Origin: Actinomycetota bacterium
Lineage (GTDB): Bacteria > Actinomycetota > Thermoleophilia > Gaiellales > F1-60-MAGs149
NCBI GenBank assembly: GCA_026392355.1
Contig: JAPLCF010000029.1
Location: 62,001-126,000 of the forward strand
DNA length: 64,000 bases
Reading direction: 5' to 3'
In this document: positions 7,944 through 16,351 of the stretch, in pieces
How the letters are laid out: the number at the start of each line of letters is the position of its first letter
Numbering within the stretch: position 1 is the first letter of the stretch
Notes under the pieces: model-generated
The model's database searches: none
What the model saw: only the letters and a program-made list of their open reading frames with translations
Told to the model about the DNA's origin: nothing
Translations under genes and position numbers: made by a program

Positions 7944-9433
7944 GCGATCGCCCCCAGCCGCACCGCGATGGCCTCGGCTACGTGTGGCGGTGCAATGGCG
8001 TCGCTGCCAGCGAGGTCGGCAATCGTGCGCGCCACCCGCTGGATGCGATGCAGACCGCGTGGCGACAACGCCAGCCGCCGCTCTGCCTCGTCGACGAGGC
8101 GTGTGCAGGCATCGTCGAGTGGCGCATGGTGGTCGAGGAGATCGACAGGGATCTGGCCGTTGATGCAGCCGCGTGCTGCCTGACGCTCACGGGCCGCGAA
8201 CACGCGGTCGCGCACGGTGGCGGTGGACTCTGGCCGATCCACGCGCAGCACCTCGGGGGCAGGGCGCTCCAGACGCACGCCCACGTCGATGCGATCGAGC
8301 AGCGGCCCGCTGGCCTTGCGCTGGTACGCGATCACACGCTCACGCGCGCACGTACAGCCACTCGAGCCCCCACCACCACAGGGGCAGGGGTTCATCGCAG
8401 CGATCAGGTTGAAGCGCGCGGGCAGCTGCACGCTGCCGGAGGCCCGCGAGATGCGCACATGCCCGTCCTCGATCGGTACCCGCAGTGCTTCGAGCGCGTC
8501 GCGGCGAAACTCGGGCAGCTCGTCCAAAAACAGCACACCCCCTGTGGCGAGCGTCACCTCGCCCGGACGGATGCGGGTGCCACCGCCAACGAGCGCCGGT
8601 GTGGTCGCCGAGTGATGCGGCGCGCGGAACGGCGGCACGCGCAGCAGCCCCGCACCCGGCGACAGCACGCCAGCAGCAGAATGAATCCGCGTGGCGAGGA
8701 GTGCTGCCTCGTCGTCGAGCGGCGGCAAGATACCCGGCAGGCGCTTGGCCAGCATCGTCTTGCCGACACCTGGTGGCCCGACCAGCAACAGGTTGTGGCC
8801 GCCAGCCGCACAGACCTCAAGGGCGCGCCGAGCGCTGGGCTGCCCGCGGACGTCGGCAAGGTCGGGAATGGGCTCGTCGAGCGCCGTGGCCCCACGATCC
8901 ACCTGCTCCGGCTGCTGCTCCCCCTTGAGAACGCGCACAGCGTGTTGCAGCGATACGCAGCCAAGCGGACGACAACCGGGCACCAGCGCCGCCTCGGCCG
9001 CACACGCGCTGGGACACACGAGCACAGGGCGCCCAGCGCGCACCGCGGCCTCCGCGATCGAGAGGATGCCCGGCACCGGTCGCAGACGGCCATCAAACGC
9101 CAGTTCTCCAACCGCAGCAACCTCGTCCACCAGACGTTCATCAACCTGGTGGTGGCCGGCCAAGACCGCGAGCGCAATCGGCAGGTCGAATCCCGCCCCC
9201 TCCTTGCGCACCTCGGCGGGTGCGAGATTAACGAGCATCAGCGATTCGGTCGTGTTGAGTCCCGCGGCAAACGCGGCCGAGCGGATGCGCGAGCGCGCCT
9301 CTTGCAGGGCTTTGTCGGGCAGGCCGACGATCGTGAAGCAGGCGTTCTTCGGCTCGTCGGCGGTGTAGACCTCAACCTCCACCGGCGTGGCGTCGAGGCC
9401 CGTCAGGGCGAAGGCATGGGCGCGAGTGAGCAT
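7940..9433 (-). CDS. comM: YifB/ComM-family AAA+ Mg-chelatase-like ATPase
   Basis: Hexameric helicase-like ATPase; ComM promotes branch migration during natural transformation. 497 residues from ATG 9433. N-terminal YifB domain (T-I-V-G-L-P-D-K-A-L-Q-E-A-R), Walker A L-V-G-P-P-G-V-G-K-T, Walker B L-F-L-D-E-L-P-E-F, and a Cys-containing N-P-C-P-C-G segment typical of the family. Lies between yraN (46 nt upstream) and dprA (overlapping), so dprA, comM, yraN and rnhB form one block. An upstream in-frame extension exists but has no family similarity. Confidence 0.93.
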   Translation of the reverse strand: MLTRAHAFALTGLDATPVEVEVYTADEPKNACFTIVGLPDKALQEARSRIRSAAFAAGLNTTESLMLVNLAPAEVRKEGAGFDLPIALAVLAGHHQVDERLVDEVAAVGELAFDGRLRPVPGILSIAEAAVRAGRPVLVCPSACAAEAALVPGCRPLGCVSLQHAVRVLKGEQQPEQVDRGATALDEPIPDLADVRGQPSARRALEVCAAGGHNLLLVGPPGVGKTMLAKRLPGILPPLDDEAALLATRIHSAAGVLSPGAGLLRVPPFRAPHHSATTPALVGGGTRIRPGEVTLATGGVLFLDELPEFRRDALEALRVPIEDGHVRISRASGSVQLPARFNLIAAMNPCPCGGGGSSGCTCARERVIAYQRKASGPLLDRIDVGVRLERPAPEVLRVDRPESTATVRDRVFAARERQAARGCINGQIPVDLLDHHAPLDDACTRLVDEAERRLALSPRGLHRIQRVARTIADLAGSDAIAPPHVAEAIAVRLGAIA

Positions 9434-9479
9434 GCACTCCACGCTGGCAGCACGCGTGTGCCGGCCGAGCGATCCCGTG

Positions 9480-9896
9480 TCACCACGATTGCGCGGAGTC
9501 GCGCCGATGACGTTCGCGCGTGACGGCATTGCGCCAGATGCGCACGTGCCAGCCGTCGATTGCGACGAGATCGATGCGCGCGGCACGTGCCCAGCGGTGC
9601 CGACGCTGCAGCTGGGCGGTAGCCGCCAGCAGACGCTCCTCCTGCCGCCACGACAGCGCATGCACCGCGCCGTAGCGGCCACGCGTACGCCGACGCTTTA
9701 CCTCGACGACGACAAGCAGGCGACCGCGCCGGCAGACGAGATCGACCTGTGCGGCTGGCATCCGCACGTCACGCCCCACAATCACGTAGCCCCGCAGGAG
9801 GTAGAGCAGCGCGGCGAGCACCTCACCGTCGCGCCCAACCTGGGCGGGTGTTCTACGCAGCCAGCGAGATCGGCGCGAAGGAGTGCCGGTGGGCAC
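9480..9896 (-). CDS. UPF0102 (YraN) nuclease-fold protein
   Basis: Small Holliday-resolvase-like nuclease-fold protein of unknown cellular role, regularly found next to rnhB and comM. 138 residues from GTG 9896. Motifs: G-R-D-G-E at the start, A-A-Q-V-D-L-V-C-R-R-G and V-V-V-E-V-K-R-R, giving the E...D...E-x-K active-site set. The commoner G-E-I-D-L is A-Q-V-D-L here. The chosen GTG lies inside the 3' end of rnhB (44-nt overlap), leaving 19 residues before G-R-D-G-E, the usual spacing. No ATG is available. Confidence 0.8.
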   Translation of the reverse strand: MPTGTPSRRSRWLRRTPAQVGRDGEVLAALLYLLRGYVIVGRDVRMPAAQVDLVCRRGRLLVVVEVKRRRTRGRYGAVHALSWRQEERLLAATAQLQRRHRWARAARIDLVAIDGWHVRIWRNAVTRERHRRDSAQSW

Positions 9897-10494
9897 GACA
9901 CGGTCCGAGTCGCGTGATGGCCTCCTTGTGCACTGCCGTGCCGTACCCCGCATGCGCGCCGAAGCCGTACCCCGGCGAGACACTGTCGAGTTGCTCCATC
10001 ACCCGATCGCGCGTCGTCTTCGCGATGATCGACGCCGCGGCGATCGCGGCGCTCGTTGCGTCGCCCTTGATGAGCGCACGATGCGACCTCCGCTGCATCG
10101 GCAGGGCAAAGCCATCCACGAGGAGCTCGGACCCCTCGGGCGCCTGCACCAGATCGAGCGCACGGCTGAGCCCACCCAAATTGGCCGCCTGGATGCCGAT
10201 CTCATCGATCTCTGCCGCCGAGATAGCAATCACGGAAATCGAGATCGCGGCCGCGCCGATGATTACCGCCAACTCGTCGCGACGAGCCTCCGTCAGCTTC
10301 TTTGAGTCGTTCAGGCGCTCCAGGCCCGCAAGGTGCTCGGGCGTGAGCGCGGCGGGCTCGAACAACACAGCAGCGGCGACGATTGGTCCAGCCAACGCGC
10401 CTCGGCCGGCCTCGTCGGCGCCCGCGACAAACTGCACGCCAAGCTGGCGATCGTGCAGCAACAGTGCGCGCCCGGCGGGAATACGAGGAGCCAT
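9853..10494 (-). CDS. rnhB: Ribonuclease HII
   Basis: Cleaves RNA in RNA-DNA hybrids and at single ribonucleotides in DNA. 213 residues. Catalytic set visible: D27 and E28 in G-A-D-E-A-G-R-G, D127 in L-L-V-D-G-F, D145 in K-G-D-A-T-S-A-A-I-A-A-A-S-I. The C-terminal half contains the G-Y-G-T-x-x-H-x-x-A motif. ATG 10494 has TAGGCT exactly 6 nt upstream, so it probably heads a leaderless rnhB-yraN-comM-dprA transcript. Confidence 0.96.
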   Translation of the reverse strand: MAPRIPAGRALLLHDRQLGVQFVAGADEAGRGALAGPIVAAAVLFEPAALTPEHLAGLERLNDSKKLTEARRDELAVIIGAAAISISVIAISAAEIDEIGIQAANLGGLSRALDLVQAPEGSELLVDGFALPMQRRSHRALIKGDATSAAIAAASIIAKTTRDRVMEQLDSVSPGYGFGAHAGYGTAVHKEAITRLGPCRAHRHSFAPISLAA

Positions 10495-10500
10495 AACACG

Positions 10501-10506
10501 AGCCTA
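10501..10506 (-). promoter_or_regulatory. -10 element TAGGCT upstream of rnhB
   Basis: Minus-strand TAGGCT, 6 nt before ATG 10494; marks the head of the rnhB-yraN-comM-dprA block. Confidence 0.55.
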
Positions 10507-10554
10507 ATCACCGCATCGGCGCTCGTTGCGCGCAGAGGCACGCGGGCTTGACGC

Positions 10555-11490
10555 TTAGAGGACCTTGAAGCGATTCAACGGTGTCAGGATCGCGACCACA
10601 CGTCCCACGATTGCATCCTGGGGCACCGCGCCGTACACGCGCGAGTCAATCAGCGTGCCCTGACGATCATCGGACATCACCCACCACGTATCTGCGGGGA
10701 TCCGGATCGGGCCGAAGTCGGGCGTCGGCGTCTTCAGATACAGCAACTCCGACGGATTCGAGCACTCGTTCTCGGGCTGCAGGCCCACTGCGGCGTCAGG
10801 CAGGTTCTTGCAGAGATAGAGCTTCCCGTCTGTTGCTCCCACAACCTGGCCGGGGCTGCCCACGATGCGCCCCACGCCGGCGATCGGCTCGGACTGGCCC
10901 AGCGCAGCGTCGACCCCCTCGAAACGATCGACGACGACGATGTCGCCTACCCCAACCGGCGAGTAGTTCTTCGGGACGACCAACACGCGATCGCCGGATG
11001 CGATGCGATCGCCCATCGCCGCGTTGGGGACGAAGACCCCATGCGGCCCAACGCGCAAGGCGGCACCGAAGATGAATGCGGCCATCACAAAGCCGAGCGC
11101 CAGCGCCACCAGCGAATAGGTTGTCGGCCAGTTGAAGCCCTCGCCCGGTACCTTGCGGATCGAGCGGCGCCGCAGATAGCCCACGATCGACGCGCCCAGC
11201 GGGCCAAACACGATCGCGAAGACGCCGGCCGTCAACCCCTTGGAGCCGCGCAGCGCCGCATCGAGCACCACCGCCGCCGCCCACAGGCCCCAGACGATCG
11301 CAGCCGGCCACATCAGTGGCGCCCAGATCACCGCAGCCAGATACAGCAGCACGACCAGCAGCAGCCCGCCGAGCGGACGCGGCCAGCGCATGATCCGAGC
11401 GATGCCGAGGAACCGCGGCGGCTTCTTCAGGCTATTGCGACGGCGCCGGCGATTGAGCTCGATCTGTCGCGTGCTCTCGCTGGCGCTCAT
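10555..11490 (-). CDS. Signal-peptidase-I-like protein lacking catalytic Ser and Lys
   Basis: 311 residues. The N-terminal half is a multi-helix membrane region (helices near 40-60, 62-78, 85-105, 126-146). The C-terminal half is clearly S26 signal peptidase I: it aligns with the next gene upstream through the substrate-binding strand, D-I-V-V-V near 183, R-I-V-G-S-P-G at 208-214 and an S-D-D-R...D-S-R-V-Y-G box. The nucleophile region P-S-x-S-M is P-N-A-A-M here (Ala158 for Ser), and the general base K-R-V-V-G is G-R-I-V-G (Gly207 for Lys). It should not cut peptides by the standard mechanism. Its ATG lies 4 nt after the active paralogue's stop. Confidence 0.85.
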   Translation of the reverse strand: MSASESTRQIELNRRRRRNSLKKPPRFLGIARIMRWPRPLGGLLLVVLLYLAAVIWAPLMWPAAIVWGLWAAAVVLDAALRGSKGLTAGVFAIVFGPLGASIVGYLRRRSIRKVPGEGFNWPTTYSLVALALGFVMAAFIFGAALRVGPHGVFVPNAAMGDRIASGDRVLVVPKNYSPVGVGDIVVVDRFEGVDAALGQSEPIAGVGRIVGSPGQVVGATDGKLYLCKNLPDAAVGLQPENECSNPSELLYLKTPTPDFGPIRIPADTWWVMSDDRQGTLIDSRVYGAVPQDAIVGRVVAILTPLNRFKVL

Positions 11491-11494
11491 CCGG

Positions 11495-12094
11495 TCACCA
11501 GATTGAGATGCGATTCGGCGGCCAGTACGACATGAACGCGGTACCAATCATCTGATCGCGCGTGATCGGACCCCAGTTGCGCGAGTCGTCCGAGTCGGAT
11601 CGATTGTCGCCCATCATGAAGTAGCGGTCGTTGGGGATTGCCACCGGACCAAAATCGTCTTGCGGACTCGACACGAACGGCTCGTCGATGAAGCCACAGC
11701 CCGGCGTCGACTTGACCGAGCCGCCCTCCGTCGGTCCCTTGCCGCTGCAGATGTAGACCTTGCCTTCGATGGCGCCGATCGTCTCGCCCGGCATGCCGAC
11801 CAAGCGCTTGACGAACGTCTCGCTCGAAGCTGTATCGGTGTCGTAGACATCCGCGCCGACGCCATTCGGGTGAAACACGATGATCTGATCGCGACTCGGA
11901 TCCGTGAACCGCATCGTGAAGCGCGCGGCAATGATGCGCTCACCAATCGCGATCGTCGGCTCCATGGAGCCGGACGGCACGCGGTACGGCTTCACGATGA
12001 ACGCCTGCACGAGGTAGGCGATGCCTACCGCGATCACCACGGTCACGACCAGGTCGACGACCGGGTTCTTGCGAATCTCACTCAGGCTAGCCAC
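11495..12094 (-). CDS. lepB: Signal peptidase I
   Basis: Removes signal peptides from exported preproteins at the outer face of the membrane. 199 residues: one N-terminal membrane helix (15-34), catalytic Ser43 in V-P-S-G-S-M-E-P-T, catalytic Lys96 in F-V-K-R-L-V-G-M-P-G, and box E G-D-N-R-S-D-S-D-D-S-R-N-W-G. GTG start at 12094. It is the active member of a tandem pair with the inactive paralogue just downstream. A TAGGAT hexamer ends 8 nt before the GTG. Confidence 0.95.
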   Translation of the reverse strand: MASLSEIRKNPVVDLVVTVVIAVGIAYLVQAFIVKPYRVPSGSMEPTIAIGERIIAARFTMRFTDPSRDQIIVFHPNGVGADVYDTDTASSETFVKRLVGMPGETIGAIEGKVYICSGKGPTEGGSVKSTPGCGFIDEPFVSSPQDDFGPVAIPNDRYFMMGDNRSDSDDSRNWGPITRDQMIGTAFMSYWPPNRISIW

Positions 12095-12102
12095 GTCGTC
12101 AC

Positions 12103-12108
12103 ATCCTA
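12103..12108 (-). promoter_or_regulatory. -10 element TAGGAT upstream of lepB
   Basis: Minus-strand TAGGAT, 8 nt before the GTG at 12094. Confidence 0.4.
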
Positions 12109-12141
12109 CGTTCCGCGCTGGCGGACGTCAGAGGGCGATGC

Positions 12142-12483
12142 CTACTGGAGCTTCTCGCGGATGCGCGCCTGCTTGCCGACCTTGTCGCGCAGGTAGTACA
12201 GCTTCGCGCGGCGCACCATGCCGATTGCACCGACGTCGATCTTGTCGATCTTGGGCGAGTGCAGCGGGAACGTACGCTCGACGCCGACGCCGAACGACTG
12301 CTTGCGGACCGTGAAGGTCTCGCGCGTGCCGTGGCCGTGACGCTTGATGACAACACCCTCGAAGACCTGCACGCGCTGGCGGTTACCCTCGATCACGCGG
12401 AAATGCACCTTGACCGTGTCACCCGCCTTGAACTGCGGGACGTCACGGCGCTGTGCTGCTTCGATCTCTTCAACGATGTTCAT
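12142..12483 (-). CDS. rplS: 50S ribosomal protein L19 (bL19)
   Basis: 113 residues, complete. Located at the 30S-50S interface. Conserved stretches: [34 protein letters not shown], and the Arg/Lys-rich C-terminus R-A-K-L-Y-Y-L-R. Follows trmD closely (13 nt), last gene of the rpsP-khpA-rimM-trmD-rplS set. A TAGGAT lies 10 nt upstream of the ATG, overlapping the trmD end, so some independent transcription is possible. Confidence 0.97.
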   Translation of the reverse strand: MNIVEEIEAAQRRDVPQFKAGDTVKVHFRVIEGNRQRVQVFEGVVIKRHGHGTRETFTVRKQSFGVGVERTFPLHSPKIDKIDVGAIGMVRRAKLYYLRDKVGKQARIREKLQ

Positions 12484-12496
12484 ACCGGCGGGGATC

Positions 12497-13204
12497 CTAC
12501 CCCAAAACCTCGTCCGACCCCGCAGGTTCCCCCGCGCGAGCCTCTGATTGGGCTCTCCGCCACGCCGCGATGCGGCCGTGATCGCCCGACCGGAGGATCT
12601 CTGGGACCTCCCAGCCGCGAAACTCTAGGGGCCGGGTGTAGTGCGGATACTCGGGCAAACCGTCGAGTGCGGGCGCAAACGACTCCTCTTCCGCGGACTC
12701 GTCGTGGCCCAGCGCACCGGGCAGGAACCGCGTGACGGCGTCGGTGACGACCATCGCGGCCACCTCCCCGCCCGCCAGCACATACGGGCCGAGTGAAAGC
12801 GTCTCGGTCGCAACGTGATCAAGCACGCGCTGGTCGAAGCCCTCGTAGCGGCCGCAGAGGATCGTGATCGCATCTGCCTGCGCCAGCTCGCGCGCGTACG
12901 CGTCGTCGAAGCGACGCCCCCTCGCGTCCATCGCGATGATGCGACGGGTCTTGCGGATGTCGTCGAGCGGCTTGCCGTAGACGCCCTCGACGGCCGCGAC
13001 CGTCGTATCCACGCGCACCACCATCCCCGCGCCACCTCCGTACGGAGTGTCGTCGACGGCATGGTGCGGCAGCTCGCTGTACGGGCGCATGTCGTGGATC
13101 CCGAGCGCGAGCTCGCCATCGAGTGCGTTCTTGACGTGCCGCTCCTCGCCCAGCCAGTCAAACCAGGCGGGGAAGAGCGTCAGGATGTCGAGCGAGAGCG
13201 CCAC
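12497..13204 (-). CDS. trmD: tRNA (guanine37-N1)-methyltransferase
   Basis: Methylates G37 next to the anticodon using S-adenosylmethionine, preventing +1 frameshifts. 235 residues from GTG 13204, normal. SPOUT trefoil-knot motifs: [11 protein letters not shown] near 55, [22 protein letters not shown] and [11 protein letters not shown]. Start chosen so that the protein begins [10 protein letters not shown] as in the family; no obvious Shine-Dalgarno. 37 nt after rimM. Confidence 0.96.
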   Translation of the reverse strand: MALSLDILTLFPAWFDWLGEERHVKNALDGELALGIHDMRPYSELPHHAVDDTPYGGGAGMVVRVDTTVAAVEGVYGKPLDDIRKTRRIIAMDARGRRFDDAYARELAQADAITILCGRYEGFDQRVLDHVATETLSLGPYVLAGGEVAAMVVTDAVTRFLPGALGHDESAEEESFAPALDGLPEYPHYTRPLEFRGWEVPEILRSGDHGRIAAWRRAQSEARAGEPAGSDEVLG

Positions 13205-13241
13205 GCAGGAATCATCGCGGGTCAGCGAGGACCGCGTGGCG

Positions 13242-13748
13242 TTACTCGACGGCGACGGGCTCCCAGCCATCGACCAGCACCATCCGGCGCCCAGGAATGT
13301 CGACGGTCGGGACGATCACGGCGACGAACGGGATGCGGTGTTCGCCGACCACGAGTTGGTCGTGCGCGACGCCGTCCTCAACGGCATCGATGACGCCCAG
13401 TGGTGTGCCGTCGGCATGCTCGACCGTGCAGCCGACCATGTCGAAGCGGAAGTAGAAGTCGTCGTCGGGCTCGGGGATCTGCTCGCGCGTGAGCTCCAAC
13501 GCGGCGCCGCGCAGGAGCTCGCACGAGGTGCGGTCCCCCGCTCCCTCGAGTTGGACCAGCGGCGCGAGCTCGTCGCCACGCGACTTGCTGACTTCGCGCG
13601 GTGAACCATTGACGAGGACCGTTGAGCCCTTCGGAAAGTCCCACCAGCCGCACGGGTCAGCCACGCGGAACGAGCCGTCGAGGCCATGCGGTTTGCCGAT
13701 CGTCCCGACGCGCACGCGTTCGGGCCGCCACGGATAGTCGGGCGTCAT
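13242..13748 (-). CDS. rimM: 16S rRNA processing protein RimM
   Basis: Assists maturation of the 30S head near S19. 168 residues with N-terminal RimM barrel (V-G-T-I-G-K-P-H-G-L-D-G) and C-terminal PRC-barrel (G-V-I-D-A-V-E...P-F-V...R-R-M-V-L-V-D). ATG overlaps the khpA stop by 4 nt (ATGA). Sits between khpA and trmD as in many Gram-positive genomes. Confidence 0.95.
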   Translation of the reverse strand: MTPDYPWRPERVRVGTIGKPHGLDGSFRVADPCGWWDFPKGSTVLVNGSPREVSKSRGDELAPLVQLEGAGDRTSCELLRGAALELTREQIPEPDDDFYFRFDMVGCTVEHADGTPLGVIDAVEDGVAHDQLVVGEHRIPFVAVIVPTVDIPGRRMVLVDGWEPVAVE

Positions 13749-14014
13749 GCCTCGGCGGGGGTGTCGTCGACCTCAACGAGGACGCGACGACCACTCTTGA
13801 CGGCGCCTGCGCGCACGACGCTACGAATTGCGCGCACCACGCGACCGCCACGGCCAATCACCTTGCCGCGATCCTCTGGCGCCACGACGATGCGCAGCAC
13901 GATCGCCTCATCCGTCATCTCGACCGTCACCTTGACGGCATCCGGATCGTCAACAAGCCCGAGCACGAGGTACTCGCACAGCTCGCGAACATCCTTCGGG
14001 GGCGTGGCCCCCAT
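13745..14014 (-). CDS. khpA: KH-domain RNA-binding protein KhpA
   Basis: 89 residues, a single type II KH domain. The nucleic-acid-binding loop is visible as G-K-V-I-G-R-G-G-R-V-V-R-A-I-R near residues 50-64. KhpA, usually with KhpB, binds many RNAs and affects cell division and length in Firmicutes. Lies 3 nt after rpsP and overlaps rimM. Confidence 0.93.
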   Translation of the reverse strand: MGATPPKDVRELCEYLVLGLVDDPDAVKVTVEMTDEAIVLRIVVAPEDRGKVIGRGGRVVRAIRSVVRAGAVKSGRRVLVEVDDTPAEA

Positions 14015-14017
14015 CGG

Positions 14018-14257
14018 TTAGATGATGCCCTGCTTCTGCAGCAGGCGATAGACCGGCTGCGACGGCTGAGCGCCGTTGGCAAGCCAGTACTTCGCCCGCT
14101 CCTCGTTGATCTCAATCAGCGAGGGCTCGAGCTGGGGGTTGTAACGACCGATGTTTTCGATCGCGCGACCATTCCGCGGCGAAGCGTCGTTCTGGACGAC
14201 GATGCGGTAGATCGGATTCTTCTTGGACCCGAATCGGGCGAGGCGTAGCTTGACCAC
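14018..14257 (-). CDS. rpsP: 30S ribosomal protein S16 (bS16)
   Basis: 79 residues. Starts V-K-L-R-L-A-R-F-G-S-K-K-N-P-I-Y-R-I-V-V, the diagnostic S16 N-terminus, followed by I-E-N-I-G-R-Y-N-P and an E-R-A-K-Y-W-L-A-N-G-A-Q-P-S segment. GTG start at 14257 with TAGAGT ending 7 nt upstream; first gene of the rpsP-khpA-rimM-trmD-rplS operon. Confidence 0.97.
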   Translation of the reverse strand: MVKLRLARFGSKKNPIYRIVVQNDASPRNGRAIENIGRYNPQLEPSLIEINEERAKYWLANGAQPSQPVYRLLQKQGII

Positions 14258-14264
14258 GGCGGGG

Positions 14265-14270
14265 ACTCTA
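14265..14270 (-). promoter_or_regulatory. -10 element TAGAGT upstream of rpsP
   Basis: Minus-strand TAGAGT, 7 nt before GTG 14257; overlaps the gap after ffh, so rpsP can be transcribed apart from ffh. Confidence 0.5.
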
Positions 14271-14272
14271 CC

Positions 14273-15616
14273 CTAACCCTGCAACTCAGGCGGCAATTCC
14301 ATCCCCTTAGGGAGTTTGGGCATCTTGCCCTTGCCACCGGCGAAGCCCTTCATCATCTTCTTCATCTGCTCGTACTGCTTGAGCAGGGCGTTGACCTCGG
14401 TGACCGTCACGCCCGAGCCATTGGCGATGCGGAGACGACGCGAGCCGTTGATCAGCTTGGGATTCTGGCGCTCGGCCGGCGTCATCGAGAGGATGATCGC
14501 CTCGACGCGGTCGAGCTGCCCCTCGTCGACGTTTGCGTTCTTCAGCTGCTTGCCGACGCCCGGGAGCATGCCCAGCACGCTCGACAGCGAGCCCATCTTG
14601 CGGATCGAGCGCAGCTGATCGAGCATGTCATCGAGGCCAAACTCGGCCTTGCGCATCTTGCGCTCGAGCTCTTCGGCCTTGTCCTTATCGACGAACTGCT
14701 CGGCGCGCTCGATCAGGCTGAGGACATCGCCCATGCCGAGGATGCGCGAGGCCAGACGGTCCGGATGGAACTCCTCGATCTGGTCGAGCTTCTCGCCAGT
14801 CGTGATGACCTTGATCGGCACGCCCGTGATCGCGCGGACGCTAAGTGCGGCACCACCGCGGGCGTCGCCGTCGAGCTTGGTCAGGATCAGGCCGCTGAAA
14901 TCGATCGCCTTCTGGAAGTTCTGCGCGGTATTGACGGCGTCCTGGCCCGTCATCGCGTCGAGCACCAGCAGCGTGTCGGTCGGCTTGACCGCATCGCGGA
15001 TCTTGACGAGCTCGTCCATCAGCTCGGTATCGACGGTGAGGCGGCCAGCGGTGTCGACGATGACGACGTCGCGACCCTCTTCCTTCGCCTGCTGGATGCC
15101 GCGCTTGGCGATCTCCACCGGGTTCATGTCGGTGCCGTGCTCGTAGACGGGCACGCCGGCCTGACCACCAACCGTGACGAGCTGTGTGATGGCGGCAGGG
15201 CGGTACACGTCGCAGGCCACGAGCGCCGGGCGCTTGCCCTGCTTCTCGATCAGCTTCGCGAGCTTGCCGCAGGTCGTCGTCTTACCGGAGCCCTGCAGAC
15301 CACAGACAAGGATGACGGCGGGCGAGCCGGTCAGCTCGAGCTTCGTCGAGCCCTCGCCCATCAGCTTCGTCAGCTCGTCATGGACGATCTTGACGACCTC
15401 TTGGCCTGGCGTGAGGCTCTCGGAGACCTCGGCGCCGAGGGCGCGCTCCTTGACCGTCGCCACGAAACTCTTGACGACATCGAAGTTAACGTCCGCCTCA
15501 AGCAGCGCGAGACGAATCTCGCGCATCGCGGTATTGATGTCGTCTTCGCTCAGGCGTCCGCTGGAGCGCAGATCGCCGAGAGCATTGCCAAGTCGGTCAG
15601 AAAGGGAATCGAGCAT
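14273..15616 (-). CDS. ffh: Signal recognition particle GTPase Ffh
   Basis: Binds signal sequences at the ribosome and targets them to FtsY at the membrane. 447 residues: N domain 1-95, G domain with G-L-Q-G-S-G-K-T-T (106-114), D-T-A-G-R and T-K-L-D-G, then the methionine-rich M domain (L-G-M-L-P-G, S-M-T-P-A-E-R, R-R-x-R-I-A-x-G-S-G) and a short basic tail. ATG 15616 with a TATGAT hexamer about 30 nt upstream. The head of this block is separated from ftsY by the photolyase gene and the plus-strand CYTH gene. Confidence 0.97.
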   Translation of the reverse strand: MLDSLSDRLGNALGDLRSSGRLSEDDINTAMREIRLALLEADVNFDVVKSFVATVKERALGAEVSESLTPGQEVVKIVHDELTKLMGEGSTKLELTGSPAVILVCGLQGSGKTTTCGKLAKLIEKQGKRPALVACDVYRPAAITQLVTVGGQAGVPVYEHGTDMNPVEIAKRGIQQAKEEGRDVVIVDTAGRLTVDTELMDELVKIRDAVKPTDTLLVLDAMTGQDAVNTAQNFQKAIDFSGLILTKLDGDARGGAALSVRAITGVPIKVITTGEKLDQIEEFHPDRLASRILGMGDVLSLIERAEQFVDKDKAEELERKMRKAEFGLDDMLDQLRSIRKMGSLSSVLGMLPGVGKQLKNANVDEGQLDRVEAIILSMTPAERQNPKLINGSRRLRIANGSGVTVTEVNALLKQYEQMKKMMKGFAGGKGKMPKLPKGMELPPELQG

Positions 15617-15703
15617 GGTGTCGGACCGGCCGTGCCGGTGCCCGGATCATACGGATTCGCCGCTGCGTGCCCGCCGCACCACGTGGGACAATGCCGGGGT
15701 CGC

Positions 15704-16351
15704 ATGGAAATCGAGCTTCAGTACCTCTACACCGGCGACGAGCCCTTGATGGTTCCGGCGGAGCTGGCGAACTTCTCGCTGGCTGGCTCGGCGATCTTCG
15801 ACATCCGCGACACGTTTTTCGACACCGGCGATCTCGACCTGCGTCGTGCCGGCTGCTCGCTACGGATTCGCCGCCAGTCGAACCTGCCCACGCCGTTCAT
15901 GACGTGGAAGGGCCCCTCCACGCGACGTGCCGATCGGGCACGCGAGCGTGAGGAGATCGAGTTCCCGATCGATCACATTCCCGCCGACGGCAACGAAATG
16001 CTAGAGATGGTGGATGCAGCGGGCCTGCGCAAGCAACTGCCCGACGCTATCGGCAAAATGCCCAAGCTCGCGATGATCGGCGAGCTCGAGAACCGCCGCT
16101 CGACCCACGACTACGTCCAGGGCCTCCACCACGTGGAGCTGTGCTGGGATCGGCTGCGCTTCCCGCTCGGTCCCCCACAGATCCGTCTCGAGCTCGAGAC
16201 GAAGAACGACTACGCGGGCCGCTTCATCAGCGACTTCGACCGCGAGCTGCGCGAGATCTTCAACGGCGATCTGTCGGACGCGGAGTACGGCAAGGCGAAA
16301 GAGCTATGCGTCCGACTCTACCCCGAGCTGTTCGGCGCGCAAGCGGCCTAG
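15704..16351 (+). CDS. CYTH/VTC-like domain protein
   Basis: 215 residues. CYTH-type tunnel fold proteins act on triphosphates or polyphosphate. N-terminal E-I-E-L-Q-Y is a variant of the family E-x-E-x-K signature with Gln for Lys. Then F-F-D-T...L-R-R-A-G-C-S-L-R-I-R-R, W-K-G-P, and R-E-R-E-E-I-E-F; late L-E-L-E-T-K is another acidic/basic strand. The set fits a CYTH or VTC-like phosphate-handling domain, but the enzyme activity cannot be named. Plus strand, inserted between ffh and the photolyase gene; its stop abuts the photolyase stop (TAGCTA). Confidence 0.7.
   Translation: MEIELQYLYTGDEPLMVPAELANFSLAGSAIFDIRDTFFDTGDLDLRRAGCSLRIRRQSNLPTPFMTWKGPSTRRADRAREREEIEFPIDHIPADGNEMLEMVDAAGLRKQLPDAIGKMPKLAMIGELENRRSTHDYVQGLHHVELCWDRLRFPLGPPQIRLELETKNDYAGRFISDFDRELREIFNGDLSDAEYGKAKELCVRLYPELFGAQAA

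Noticed and set aside
7904-9523. Long plus-strand frame over comM
   Set aside because: Antisense shadow of an unmistakable ComM protein with Walker motifs.
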